This document shows positions 36,110 to 48,082 of a stretch of DNA of 64,000 nt, one piece after another. The DNA lies in contig CANJKZ010000431.1 of assembly GCA_947471745.1 (NCBI GenBank), positions 868,001 to 932,000 on the forward strand, given 5' to 3'. Both the position numbers and the translations under genes were made by a program. How positions within the stretch are numbered: the stretch's first letter is position 1; the number at the start of each line of letters is the position of its first letter. The notes beneath the pieces were generated by a model. It was not told the origin of the DNA. It made no database searches and saw only the letters and a program-made list of their open reading frames with translations. The DNA comes from Closterium sp. Naga37s-1. Lineage: Eukaryota > Streptophyta > Zygnematophyceae > Desmidiales > Closteriaceae.

Positions 36110-36570
36110 AGCGCGCTTCGCGCCCTGCCTTAGACGCCCGTCGCTGGCCCGCCGCCACGCGTCACGGCCCCTTTGCCGCCCGTCGCTGGCCCCTTTGCCG
36201 CCCGTCACGGCCCCTTAGCCGCCCGTCGACCCCTTAGCCGCCCGTCACGGCCCCATTAGCAGCCCGTCGCCGGCCCCATTAGCCGCTCGTCGGCCCCATT
36301 AGCCGCCCGTCACGGCCCCTTAGCCGCCCGTCGGCCCGTTAGCCGCCCGTCACGGCCCCACTAGCCGCCCGTCGGCCGCCCGTCACGGCCCCTTAGCCGC
36401 CCGTCGGCCCGTTAGCCGCCCGTCACGGCCCCTTCGCCGCCCGTCGGACCCTTAGCCGCCCGTCGGCCCCTTAGCCGCCCGTCGGCCCCTTAGCCGCCAG
36501 TCACGGCCCCTTAGCCGCCCGTTGGCCCCTAAGCCGCCCGTCGGCCCCTTTGCCGCCCGTCCCGGCCCGT
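36110..36570 (+). repeat. GC-rich minisatellite in the H leader
   Basis: Tandem units of about 18-24 bp built on ccccttagccgcccgtcgg and cgtcacggccccttagccgc fill the start of the leader. A second zone of about 14-bp units (gagccgcgccgccc) follows at about 36820-36930, before gag. Confidence 0.75.
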
Positions 36571-37029
36571 CGCCGGTCAGTCCCGGCCCCGGTGCTGCCC
36601 GTCGACCGCCAGTTCCGGCCCGCCCGTCACGGCACGGTCGCCACCTGCCGCGGCCCTGTCCTGCAGCCGCCCCCAGTCGCAGCCCTGCCCTACAGCCGCC
36701 CCCTGACACGGCACTGACCTAAAACCGCCAGCTGCGGCCCTGCCCTGCACCCTGACCTGGTAAGCACCTGCGCCGCCCCGCCACCTGCTGCCCTGCCGCG
36801 CCGCGCCGCCTGCTACCGCGCCGCACCGCCAGGAACCGAGCCGCGCCGCCCAGCCGAGCCGCGCCGCCCAGCCGAGCCGCGCCGCCTCACCGAGCCGCGC
36901 CGCCCAGCCGAACCGCGCCGCCGAACCGAACTGCGCTGCCCTTCTCCTTGCACTGCGCCTGCTGCCACTGCTGCTTCTGCTGCCTTTGCAGCTCCTGCTG
37001 CCACTGCTGCTACTGCTGCTACTGCTACT

Positions 37030-40000
37030 ATGGCTAGCCCCACTGTACTCACCTTTGATGCTGAGGGGCGTGCAGTTGAGTTTGACGTGTGGGTTGACGA
37101 CCTATAGCTGTTTCTTCAGTGTGACTCTAAGGATGGGGTATCCCTTTTCGATCACACGTCCGGTGTCTCCACTGCTCCTGCTGCCACTGCTGACAGTACT
37201 GTTCGCTCGCAGTGGACCACTCGTGACGCTGCTGCTTGCCTTGCTGTTCGTAGTCACGTGCCGCCTGCTGAGCGCGCGCATTTTGGCCAGTACAAGACTG
37301 CTAAGTCTTTGTACGACGCTGTAGTTGCGCGCTACTCCTCCCCTGCCACTGCTGCCCTCAGTCGACTCATGCTGCCGTACCTTTTCCCTGACCTTGCCGC
37401 CTTTGCCACAGTCGTTGATCTCATTACTCACCTCCGCACTAGTGACGCCCGCTATCGCGCTGCGCTTCCCACTGAGTTCCTTCCCACGAACCACCCCCCC
37501 ATGTACATCACCCTTTACTACCTAGTCACCCGCCTCCCTGACTCGCTTGCGTCAGTCAGGGACCACTTTCTCACCCTCTGCCCCACCGAGCTCACTGTCG
37601 ACCTGCTCGAGGAGCGCCTCACTGCAGCTCAGAAGAGGATCTTAGCTGTAGGTGCTTCTCGCGGCGACCGTCGCACCCCTTTCTTTGACGGGTGTTCCCC
37701 TGTCCCCCTTCTCCCCTCTGTTGCTTCTGCTGCTGCTGTTGACCTCGTTGGCACTGAGGAGGTCGGGGCTGCGTCTGCTCCTAGTGGGAGGCGCCGCAAC
37801 AGCAAGGGCAAGGGGGGCAAGGGTGGTGGAGGGGATGGCGGGGGCGGCGGCGGAGGCGGTGGAGGAGGCGGAGGGGGTGGCGGTGGAGGTGGGGGTGGCA
37901 CCGGGAGTGGGGGCGTCAGTGGCGGCGGAGGAGGTGGTGGAGGCAGCGGCGGAGGTGGTGGAGGCAGCGGCAGCAGTGGTGGAGGTGGCGGTGGCGGTGG
38001 TGCTGGTCGAGGTGCAGCTGCGCAGCGTGGAGGCTTTGGTGGTAGCCAGCGCCAGCAGCACCCGCGTTCCCGTGAGACCCCGTCGGTCTAGCAGCTTCGT
38101 GAGTGGTACGCTGGGCGTGGGAGGTCTGGGGGTGCTGGTCCTTGCACTTACGTTCTTCGCACCGGCAGCCGTCGTGGGGAGACGTGTGGTCTGCCACACA
38201 CTATGCAGCGCTGCTTCGGTCGCCTGACTGACGCCTGGCGCGCCCAGTTTCCTGACGCTGTTGAGCTCCCTCGCTGGGGTGATCTGCTTAGGCAGAATGT
38301 GGCTATCTTTGACCTTGATTTCGATGCTATTCTTGCTGCCATGTATGCTTTGATTGATAGTGCTGAGGGTGACTGTTACCTGAGTGTCCCGCCCGACCCG
38401 GGCATTGAGGCTGCTGCTCTAGGTGCTAGTGCGTCTACTGCTCCAGGTGCTGGTGAGTCTGCTGCTCCAGGTGCTGGTGAGTCTGCTCTCTCTGGTACTG
38501 CACCTACTGAGGCTTTTCACACTTTCACACTTGACTCTGGTGCTTCGCGCTCTTTCTTTTGCGACAGCACCACGCTCACGCCGCTCAGTCGGCCTGTAGC
38601 AGTCTCCCTCACTGACCCCTCTGGGGGACCAGTCCTTGCACACTCGTCCACGGTTCTACCGTGTCCTGCGGCCCCGTCGGGCTTGCTGTCGGGACTCCAC
38701 CTCCCCTCGTTCTCTACGAACCTGGTGAGTGGAGCTGACCTTCAGGACGCGTGGGTTGACCAGTTCGCTCCTGGAGGCCAGCGTGTGACCCACTGCACTT
38801 GCTCTCGGACGGGCCGCCACCTGGCCACGTTCACCCGTCGGCCAGGGTCGAGTCTGTACACACTGACTACTGAGTCTCCTCCGGTAGCTGCGTCTAGTCA
38901 GGTGTTTGCTGCCGCGTCCAGGTCTAGTCCTGCGTCTGCTCCCTGCTCGTGTCGTCCTCTGTCGCACGAGACTCTCCTTTGGCACCACCGCCTTGGTCAC
39001 CCCTCCCTGCCTCGTCTTCGAGGTATGGCCTCCCGTACCCTTGTTTCGGGTCTCCCCCGGTCCCTCCCTCCCCTTCCTCCGGGGCCTGCCCCTACCTGTG
39101 TTCCCTGTGTCAAGGGCCGGCAGCGCGCCGCTCCTCACTCCTCCACGTTCCCTCCGACAGAGGCTCCCCTGCAGACTCTTCACATGGACGTGTGGGGCCC
39201 AGCCCGCGTCCGTGGACAGGGTCACGAGCGTTACTTCCTGCTGGTCGTTGACGACTAATCGCGTTACACCACAGTCTTCCCCTGCGCAGCAAGGGTGAGG
39301 TCACTGAGGTGTTGATCGACTGGATCCGCGGTGCTCGTCGTCAGCTCAGCGAGCGTTTCGGCTCGGACCTTCCTGTTCTGCGTCTGCACTCCGACAGAGG
39401 TGGTGAGTTTTCCTCCGACCTTCTGAGGGCCTTCTGTCGGGCGGAAGGCATCCGCCAGACGTTCACGCTTCCGGCCTCCCCACAGCAAAATGGGATTGCT
39501 GAGCGCCGCATTGGCATGGTCATGGACGTCGCTCGTACGTCCATGATCCATGCGGCTGCTCCCCATTTTCTGTGGCCGTTCGCGGTTCAGTACGCTGCGC
39601 ATCAGATCAACCTTCAGCCTCGTGTCTCCTTGCCGAAGACCACACCTACTCTGCAGTGGACGGGGAAGGTTGGCGATGCGTCCGCGTTCCGTGTCTGGGG
39701 ATCTCGAGCTTTTGTCCGCGATACTACAGCAGACAAGCTGTCCTCCCATGCCGTTCCCTGCGTCTTCCTTGGCTTCCCCCCTGACGCACTCGGGTGGTAG
39801 TTCTACCACCCCACCTCGCGTCGTGTTCTGTCCTCTCAGGACGTCACGTTTGACGAGTCGGTGTCTTACTACCGTCTCTTTCCCTACCGCACTGCCTCTC
39901 TCCCCCTCCCGCCGCTCTTCCTAGCGCCCGGTCCTCCTCCGGTAGACCCCCTCCCCGCTCAGGGTCCTGCCCCCTCAGGTGTGTCTCAGGTAGACCCTGC

Positions 40001-42875
40001 TGAGCCGGTTGAGGTAGCTGTCGACTCAGGTGCTGCTAGGGGTGCTGAGCCTGTGGGTGTGGGGACTAGGGGTGCGGAGACTGGGGGTGCTGAGCCTGAG
40101 CGTGTGGAGCCTGGGTGTGCTGAGCCTGAGCGTGTGAAGCCTGGGGGTGCTGAGCCTGCGTGTGCTGAGTCTGGAGGTTCTCCAGGTGTTCCGTTGCGAC
40201 GGGAGCCCCTCTCTCCGCAGCGACTTCGTGAGTGGTACGCTCGACGCTGTAGCCGTACTGCTGGTGCTGGAGGTGCTGCTGGTGCTGGAGCTGCTGGAGG
40301 TGCTGCTGGAGGTGCTACTGGTGCTGGAGGTGCTACTGGTGCTGGAGCTAATGGAGGTGCTGCTGGTGTTGGAGCTGCTGGAGGTGCTGCTGGTGCTGGA
40401 GCTGCTGGAGGTGCTGCTGGTGCTGGAGTTGCTAGAGCTGCTGGTCCTGGAGGTGCTAGTACTGGAGGTACTGGAGCTGCTGGGGCTGGTGGTGCTGCAG
40501 GCGTTGGAGCTACAGGTACTGGGGCTGGTGGTGCTGCGGGAGTTGTTACTAGAGACCCTGGAGCTGAGGGTACTGGTGCTGTCTCTGCTGTTTCTGGAGA
40601 CGTTGCGCGGCCGCGGCCGTACTACGTTCCGCTCCTTCAGCAGGTTCTTGGTCTACCGCCTTCTCCTGGTCCACCGCCTGTCCAGTCACAGTCGCAGTTA
40701 CAGCCGTCCTCTCCACTGCCTGGTCCTTCTCCTTACTCTAGACTGACTAGAGGTCTTGCGGAGCGTCGTGAGCCTGAGCCGCGTCCTGTGTCGCCTGTGT
40801 CTCGTGCTGCGTCGCCTGTCCGCCCTGCTCGTGCTGGTCGTGTTTTGCGTCCGCGTCCTCCTCCTGTCCCTGGCACTCACTCTATGACACTGCGTCCTTC
40901 GAATGCTCCACAGCGTGTCCCTCTGCCCTCTCCTCCTGCGTCCTCCCTTCTTGATGGTCCGGACCCGGAGTCTGACTCCCTTCGTGCGGATAGTCCTACT
41001 GTCACGCGCTCTCTGGCCACTGCTGTCACTGACCCTCTGTTTGAGTCCTCTACTGCGTCTGCTCTAGTTGCTGAGCTTGTTGACTTTGCTGCAGCTTGTC
41101 GCCTAGACTACGCCACTAGTCTTGTTGCTGAGTCGGCGTCTGCGTCTGTCCGTCCTCCGTCCGTCGGGGGTGAGTGTGCTCTTGGCACGGACGTTCTTGA
41201 GGACAGACAGGAGAAGTTTGAGTGCTTTGCCGCTGCTGTACCTCATCTCGTGTCCATGCTGCTTGCCCTTGAGGGAGACCCGGATGCACCAGACATCCCG
41301 ACCCCGTGCTCTTACGCAGAGGCGATAGAGGGTCCCTACTCCTCTCAGTGGCAGGCAGCCATGGACGCCGAGATGGCTTCCTGGAAGTCCACAGGCACCT
41401 ACGTCGACGAGGTTCCCCCACCTGGGGCGAACATCGTCAGTGGCTTGTGGATCTTCAGGGTGAAGCGGTCGCCGGGTTCTCCGCCTATCTTCAAGGCACG
41501 TTACGTTGCACGTGGCTTCAGTCAGCGACAGGGAGTTGACTTCTTCCAGACCTTCTCCCCTACCCCGAAGATGACCACTCTTTGGGTACTGCTGCACGTA
41601 GCTGCTCAGCGTGACTACGAGCTCCACTCGCTTGACTTCAGCACAGCCTTCTTACAGGGCAGCCTGCACGAGGAGATCTGGCTGCGCCGCCCACCTGGCT
41701 TCACTGGGTTGTTTCCTGCTGGTACCCAGTGGAGCCTCCGGCGGCCAGTCTACGGTCTCCGCCAGGCACCCCGTGAGTGGCACGACACACTGAGGACCAC
41801 TCTTGCTACTCTTGGTTTTGCTCCTTCCACTGCTGACCCTTCACTGTTTCTACGCACTGACACTACGCTGCCGCCGTTCTACGTTCTCGTGTACGTAGAT
41901 GACCTTGTCTTTGCTACTGCTGACACTGAGGCACTCGCCCACGTGAAGTCCGAGCTGCAGAAGAGACACACGTGCACAGACCTGGGTGAGCTGACAAGCT
42001 ATCTTGGCTTGCGGATCACCCGGGACAGAGCACAGCGCACCATTACCTTGACTCAGTCACACATGGTGCAGCAGGTCCTTCAGCGCTTCGGCTTCACGTA
42101 CTCCTCGCCACAGTCCACTCCTTTGCCTACCGGTCACTCGCTCTCAGCTCCACCTTCGGACGAGTCCGTAGAGCCGAGTGGCCCGTATCCAGAGCTTGTG
42201 GGCTGCCTCATGTACCTGATGACTTGCACACGACCTGACCTCGCATACCCTCTCAGCCTTCTGGCTCGCTACGTGGCTCCCGGCAGGCACCGAAAGGTAC
42301 ACTGGGATGCTGCAAAGAGGGTGTTGCGCTACTTGTGCAGTACATCAGGCATGGGGCTCGTGCTTGGAGGACGGGCTCGAGTTGTCCTCACTGGTCACGC
42401 AGACGCCTCCTGGGTTGACGACTTGGCTACGCAGCGGTCGTCACAGGGTTACACCTTCAGTCTTGGCTCCGGTTCTGTCTCTTCGCGGTCTACCCGCTCT
42501 TCTTCTGTTCTCAGCTCCAGTTGTGAGGCTGAGATCTACGCTGGAGCTATGGCTGCACAGGAGTTACGCTGGCTCACCTACCTGCTGACCGACTTGGGAG
42601 AGGCACCTCGTTCTCCTCCAGTTCTGTACGTCGACAACAAGGCCATGTTGGCCTTGTGTCTGGAGCACAGACTGGAGCACAGAACGAAGCACATTGCTCC
42701 GCGCTACTTCCTTGCTCGAGAGTTGCAGCAGCGTGGCCAGCTTCGTCTTGCTTACGTGGCCTCACAGGCCAACACTGCTGATGTTTTCACCAAGGCACTT
42801 CAGCCTTGTGATCATCAGCGTTTCTGTACTATTTTAGGCCTTGTACCTACTGTGCCTCACTTGCTTACCTCTTGA
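37030..42875 (+). pseudogene. H gag-pol coding region (copia), about four breaks
   Basis: Gag starts at MASPTVLTFDAEGRAVEF (37030). A run of mostly glycine (about 37800-38010) is followed by a C-x13-C-x3-H-x4-C zinc knuckle (38128-38215), protease TLDSGASRSFF (38527), HHRLGHPSLPRL (38985), LHMDVWGPARV (39179), LHSDRGGEFS (39386), QQNGIAERRIG (39484), a Gly/Ala-rich linker with 15-bp repeats (about 40250-40560), RT with MDAEMASWKST (41363) and VYVDDLVFATADTE (41891), and RNase H with SSCEAEIYAGAMAAQE (42519). The last third of pol is one long open stretch. The product would be a copia polyprotein; the broken frame makes it a recent fossil. Confidence 0.88.
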
Positions 42876-42980
42876 CTCTGCTTGTACTGTACTCTATATA
42901 CATATACCTGCCTGCTTACACTTGCTAGGTTGTGTTCACTGTATTGTTTGTTCTCATTTATAAATCTCTGCATGTGAACT

Positions 42981-43073
42981 GGCCTTGTGGCCATTTGCTT
43001 GTGCTCAGACTGCGTGGTGACTTTGTGATCCACCCTGAGCTTGCTCTGCCTTTTCTTGACTGGTCTTGTGACC
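42981..43073 (+). other. Conserved 3' untranslated RNA module of H
   Basis: GGCC-TTGT-GGCC hairpin at 42981-42992, 41-nt box at 43002-43042 with ends gctcag and ctgagc that pair fully, GGTC-TTGT-GACC hairpin at 43062-43073, then polypurine tract and 3' LTR. Confidence 0.7.
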
Positions 43074-45357
43074 TCTTGTTCTCCCCCACTTTGCCTATGG
43101 GGGTGTGTCAAACTTATATATGCTATAGTCTGTTTAGGCTGTAGTGGGGTAGTTCTTAGAGGGTACAACACTTTTGGGTTTCCTACTTGTACCCACCTGC
43201 TTTCTAGTTCATTCATTCCGTTCTTGATTCTAACAGCAAGTACACCTCGAAAACAACTCGTACGACACTGCGTGCCTGGTGTTGTTGCAAGCTGGCCGGG
43301 AGTATCGAGAGCGGTTTCTCCTGACCAGGGAATTCGTTTTCGAGGACAGCTGCTGACAACCCACGATTAAACGGCGTCCAAGGTACCGCCCGACAATTTC
43401 GGAGGGGTAGGTACAGGCTGCCGGGACACACGGGAAGAAACTGCCCAACGGCTAAGCGAGGGTTGAAGAACGTTGTGGGAGCAGATTAAAAACCCGGTGG
43501 AATCGATCTGCGGCCCTACTTCGCCTGAACCTCACCATCCCCACCAAGTCTTAGTTCTGACTCATGCAGTCAACTTACTTGGCCGAATAACGGGGGTGAA
43601 CACGCACCTACCCTGTGCTGGTTAAAGACTCATGGATTGGTGTCTGTTCGACAGCTGTACAGAAAAGACAAAAAAAAAGTGGAGCTCGCGGCACTGTTTT
43701 ACTCCGACAAAAGCGGGCTGGGTGAACGGCACGCAAAAAAATCGGGGCGCCGCAAGGACAACATTGGTGCAGTTTACGGATTTCTCCTGACCCGGGCGTC
43801 TACACGATTTGACGGCGCAGCGGCGAAGCTAAGACCGGGAAGCTGTGGAATTTTAGAGGCATGATAGGCACGGCGGGCTGCAAAACGGTTGGGCGATAGT
43901 TCCTTTTAACTAAGGCTACTCCGACTCCGATAGTTTTTGCCCTTCCACCGTGGCCGGGTTCACGCGGGCAACACCGACGATACCCCATCCGACAAAAGCG
44001 GACGCTGGGTGAACGGCGAAGGCGAAATTGTCGGGGGGTGAATACGAAAAAAATATGAATACGGAGGGAAAGTTGTGGGTGATCCAGCAGATCACTTGAG
44101 TGAGAGGTTGAGCCCGTGCACCACTCCATCGCGAATTTCGGAGTCTATTCGGTAGACACCCGAAAGGGTTTGATATTTTTACTTGGAGGCGCGGCGAGGG
44201 GTGCATTGCCAAGGATACCTGGGATTCGCTAAGTAGTTTCGACGGGTATGAAGATGGGTGAACATCGGAGTACCAGGGTTAACGGCGGAAACGTCGGGGC
44301 TACACGGCGGAGAATAACTTCGGGACTGCTGCCTCAACCATGATTTTCGGGTGACCTTTCTACGAAAAAAAACAAGAAAGAGTTGAAGCTGAGGGTGTTT
44401 CTTCGCTTCTTGGAGTGCGGTTGAGCCGTTGAGGGACTTCGCCTGAAGGGTCACTTTTTAAAGTCGCCTGGCAAGAAACACAGCGGCGGGGATACATAGA
44501 ACCCACGGGTGTTTAAATGTACACCGCGGGAAATTCTTCAGTAAAAGAGAGCGTGGGAGCAGCCGAAGTTTCGGGATTTACCTGCCGACGACGAGCGATC
44601 GGTGAGACATCTGCAAAGCGCCAGTGGGAGTTTGCGTATTATTTTGTTGAAACATCATCGGCGGGAGCAGATTCGACGACGGGGTCAACGGCGTTGATGC
44701 CTCTAGGGTCCGTAAAATTCGGTCTCGAAATACCCAGGTCTAGTCCCCGGTTCGAGATTATGCCCCCAGATGGGTTCTGGTGAACTGACGGAAACAGCTG
44801 GTGACCGAGTGGGCGGCTATAGTACGACCGACGATTTCGGAGGAGAACTGCACCTGCAACTGCGGATTTTACGGGGTTGTTTTCGAGCGACATTTTCGGA
44901 ATTTGACGAAAGACTTACCAGTTTTCCGGCGAGGAGCGGCGACATTTTCGTGACAGTACTTCGACATTTGGTTAAACGCATGCGACAACAACGTTTGGGC
45001 GACATCGCAGGACTACACGGAGTTTCAAGGGGTACGAACGACTTACGACGAACTGAAAAAGGCGGCAGCAACAGTGAAAAAGGCGGATTTACAAATCCTT
45101 ACTGAGGCACTATTTAGCGAGGCCATCCCGAGGTTCACGCGACGAACCTGTTCGCCCTAATTCGTCGCACCGAACCACCCCCGAGTCGGCCTCCGCTCCA
45201 ATCGCAACCATCACCGAGCCATCTTCGCCCTACCCCTTTCGCCTAGCTAGGACTTCCCCTATTTAGGTCTCGTCACTTTCATTGTATGGGGGGATTACTG
45301 AATCATTCTCGTTATTCGTTATTCTGCGCACTCTCTTTTACAACTCGTAACAAGAGG

Positions 45358-48082
45358 GGTATCTGATAAGGGAACGTTTGTGTTTTGTTGAGTTCGACTT
45401 CAATTCACTGTGCTGCCACAGAACTGCCCACAGTTCATCACTTTGGTGGACGGGTGGAACACGTGTGAAATGCGACATGGCGTGCGTGAGATGGGATTGA
45501 CAGCAAGCAAGGGCGATACGCTTGACAGTGGAATGGAATGGATGGGTGGGAGGTGTCTGTTACTGTACTGAGGCACAGTGCACGATGCTGAGATGTCATG
45601 CGAGTGGCATATATTTCTGGTTTGGATCTGGTCAGCCACAGAGGACTTCGATGTAGGGATTCTAAAAAAAAAAAAAAAAAAACAGAGTTCGCATGACGGG
45701 TATTTGTCATAATCGCCCGATTAAAAATGTCAACATCCATCAGTAGGCGTCATCCATAGCCCCTTTTTCTAGGTGTCTAACTGAAATGGCTGAAAACAGG
45801 GCAGGGTAACTATGAAAAGCGAGAACAGTGCGCTGTGCAAGCGTGAAAATAGCGGTGGTCAGGTGTGCACCCCCCTTTCCCAAACTGTAGTAAAATTTAT
45901 TCTTTCTGTGCAAAGTCCTGCAAACAGCAAGAATTCACCTCCTTGAAACAGAGAGAAGCAACAAAAAGAAATCACAGCTGGGCAGGACACATCGTTTCAG
46001 ACCTGTTCCACTCCACACCTTGACAAAGTTCGCGCGAATGCCGAAGATGGTCGTCCATTGTGTCGGCTCACGCGTGCACCGCGGAAGTTTCTTAGCACAG
46101 AGGCTTGCTTTCCTCGTGTGGCGGAGATCATGGCTCGGCCTATGAAATTTCTCGTGGACGAACATCTCGTTTTTAGGGGAGTGAAGTCTAGGGTGCTGTT
46201 CGGGAGGAGGTGAGTTGAGTGGGAAACCATCACTCAATAAGGTAGAAAGTAGGTTCGGAAGCCTAGAAATCGCGTGCGACCACCATGCGACCACCGTGCT
46301 GTTCTTGCTTTCCTTGCTGCTGGAGTCACCGTCTTTATTATTTTGTCCTATGTTGCTTTGGAAGTTGTGGCAGCAGTGTATTCGGAGCCATCACCTAGCA
46401 AAAGCCGAGAGGTTTTACATCAACCCTGGCAATCCAGAATGCCGAGGGGTTTTACATTACGAGTCCACATTAAAGCCCGAGTCTAGAATGGTAAGGCTTC
46501 AAGAATATTGAACTTGAAAGGTGTTGGGAAAGCGACGGAATGAGCAAGCGATGGTCATGTGAAGGCCAGCGACATGATGGGAGAGCATGGGAGACACTAA
46601 GAGTAAGCGTGGGCGACGGACGCGGGAAAGGAGAGCCACCTAAAAGGCAACGGGAGGGGAGGCGAATTCAAGTTCAAGAATCTTGAACTTGAAAAGTTGC
46701 CATTCTAGACTCGGGCTTTAAACTGTAAAACCATACTGCGGTTCTCCAGTGGTGGCATTTTCGGCAAATATTGGGAAACTGTACTGACAAGTTGGCCCGA
46801 TTAACATTCCCAGTGTGGATGTCAACAAATTTCAAGGCAGAAAGTTTACATTTTGAATATACAGTGGCTTGGGGGCTGGGTCTGGGTGCTTGCTTGCCGT
46901 GTACACCCTCTTTCTCGCCATACTGACGTCCGCTATACTGACTTCCAGAGTGAAAAAGCTCGGTTGAGGCTGGTTGATTGAGGTTTCGGTATGGTTTATT
47001 TGGGCAAATCGAATAGGACAAGGCCAGCCTGCCAGTTACGCGCGGGTCAGTGTATCGAGAAACAGGGTGTAATGTTCCGTCGCCAGTGGGCAACGGGAAA
47101 GTTTGCAGCTGTGCAGCCATGCTGCCGAGTACCAACCAGCTCGGATCGGATGTGCTCCCCAGGTGTGATTTCGCAGATTCGCAAGCTGTGAGGATCTGAT
47201 TCTCAAATTTGAGCGAGGCGGTGTTTGGATCGGGATCATTTTGTTCCACGTGGTACAGCATAAATCCAACAAAGGAAAGTCAAGAGTCTAGCCTTCACAT
47301 CTCTGGACCAAGCCAGACGTGACCAGAAAAAAGTCCATTGTGCAGACGGAACACATATAGTCGCATTTAGTGCAGGGGTTGTTATGTATATTTGTGCTTT
47401 GTAAATCCCTCATTTGCACGGTGAGGCTGCGGTGATAAAGTGGCAGACATGTGTAACGCACCGCACAAGAGTTTGGATGACCATCATCGTTGAGTTACCT
47501 TGTTGAAATTCCGGTGTGTTGACCACAGTTACCTTCTTGTACAGTCGTACAGTCCACAGTACACTGTACCCAGCATTCGAACTTTTCCGCGGCGCCTCTC
47601 CTCCTATTCGTCCGCTTGAGAATGCTTTCACACCAATTGATGGCGGTGAAGGAAACTCTCCACTTCATCGACTAGTCATCTCCTTCACGGGCAACCATCT
47701 ATGGCGATGTGGGGGGGAAATGAACCAATCTGCCAGCGATGGCAGCGAAGTGGCCAACAGTCAAGTGCGTGTTACAGCAGTACACATACCCTCATGTGCT
47801 TTCGCCAGTAAAACACAGTGCGCAAGGATGGTCCATGCACGGACCTCGTCAAGGAGTTTTCGCAACAGAAAAACTTCGCAAGACCTCGGGGTCGGGGGGA
47901 ATCATTATTCACAAAAATCCCCCATTTTGCGGCCAACCATTGTTCCTTCCCACCTAGCCGCAATCTGCCAGCTACTGCAAATCCTTCCTCAACTTTTTGC
48001 ACCTTTTCACCAGCATATCACATTGGCTACTTTCCATCTCAACAGCCTCACCACATCACGTTTTTGAGACAGGCTGAACACG
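45358..48082. other. Host intergenic DNA upstream of the bHLH gene
   Basis: This is the largest region without LTR similarity. It includes an A19 tract (45664-45682) and an inverted repeat (46470-46721). Open frames up to about 195 codons occur but have no recognisable domain, and one ends inside the inverted repeat. The promoter and 5' untranslated region of the downstream gene probably lie in its last few hundred bases; I cannot place a TATA box with confidence. Confidence 0.45.
46470..46721. repeat. Inverted repeat (fold-back, possible MITE)
   Basis: The 22-bp sequence at 46470-46491 (starting ttaaagcccgagtctag) has a perfect reverse complement at 46700-46721. Weaker matches extend outward (ggttttaca and its complement) and inward (ttcaaga-t-ttgaacttg). 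The loop is 208 bp with no gene. It may be a decayed fold-back element; no flanking duplication was identified. Confidence 0.6.

Larger units (their letters stand above)
35902..43235 (+). mobile_element. Copia element H, full length, recent, nested in G
   Basis: The 130-bp LTRs (35902-36031 and 43106-43235) differ at two sites. A perfect target duplication gcaag lies at 35897-35901 and 43236-43240. A primer-binding-like site tggtattctgagc follows the 5' LTR (36032). The polypurine tract ctatgggggtg precedes the 3' LTR. The order is leader with GC-rich repeats, gag, protease, integrase, RT, RNase H, structured 3' region. It belongs to the A1/E/I lineage. The coding region has about four breaks, so it looks young but not intact. 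Confidence 0.92.
34773..45352 (+). mobile_element. LTR element G without recognisable coding region, carrying element H
   Basis: The LTRs are 34773-35044 and about 45080-45352 (about 272 bp, about 95-96% identical, most changes at the outer edge). A perfect target duplication agagg lies at 34768-34772 and 45353-45357. The primer-binding site tggtatcagagc is at 35047-35058. Setting H aside, the internal DNA is 35059-35896 and 43241-45079 (about 2.7 kb). It contains no gag, protease, integrase or RT similarity, which suggests a non-autonomous large retrotransposon derivative. Words like gacgatttcggag and gacattttcgga recur through it. Confidence 0.8.

Noticed and set aside
46674-47261. 195-codon minus-strand open frame upstream of the bHLH gene
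   Set aside because: No recognisable domain, and it runs into the fold-back arm at 46700. Treated as chance, though it is not low-complexity and transcript data could change this.
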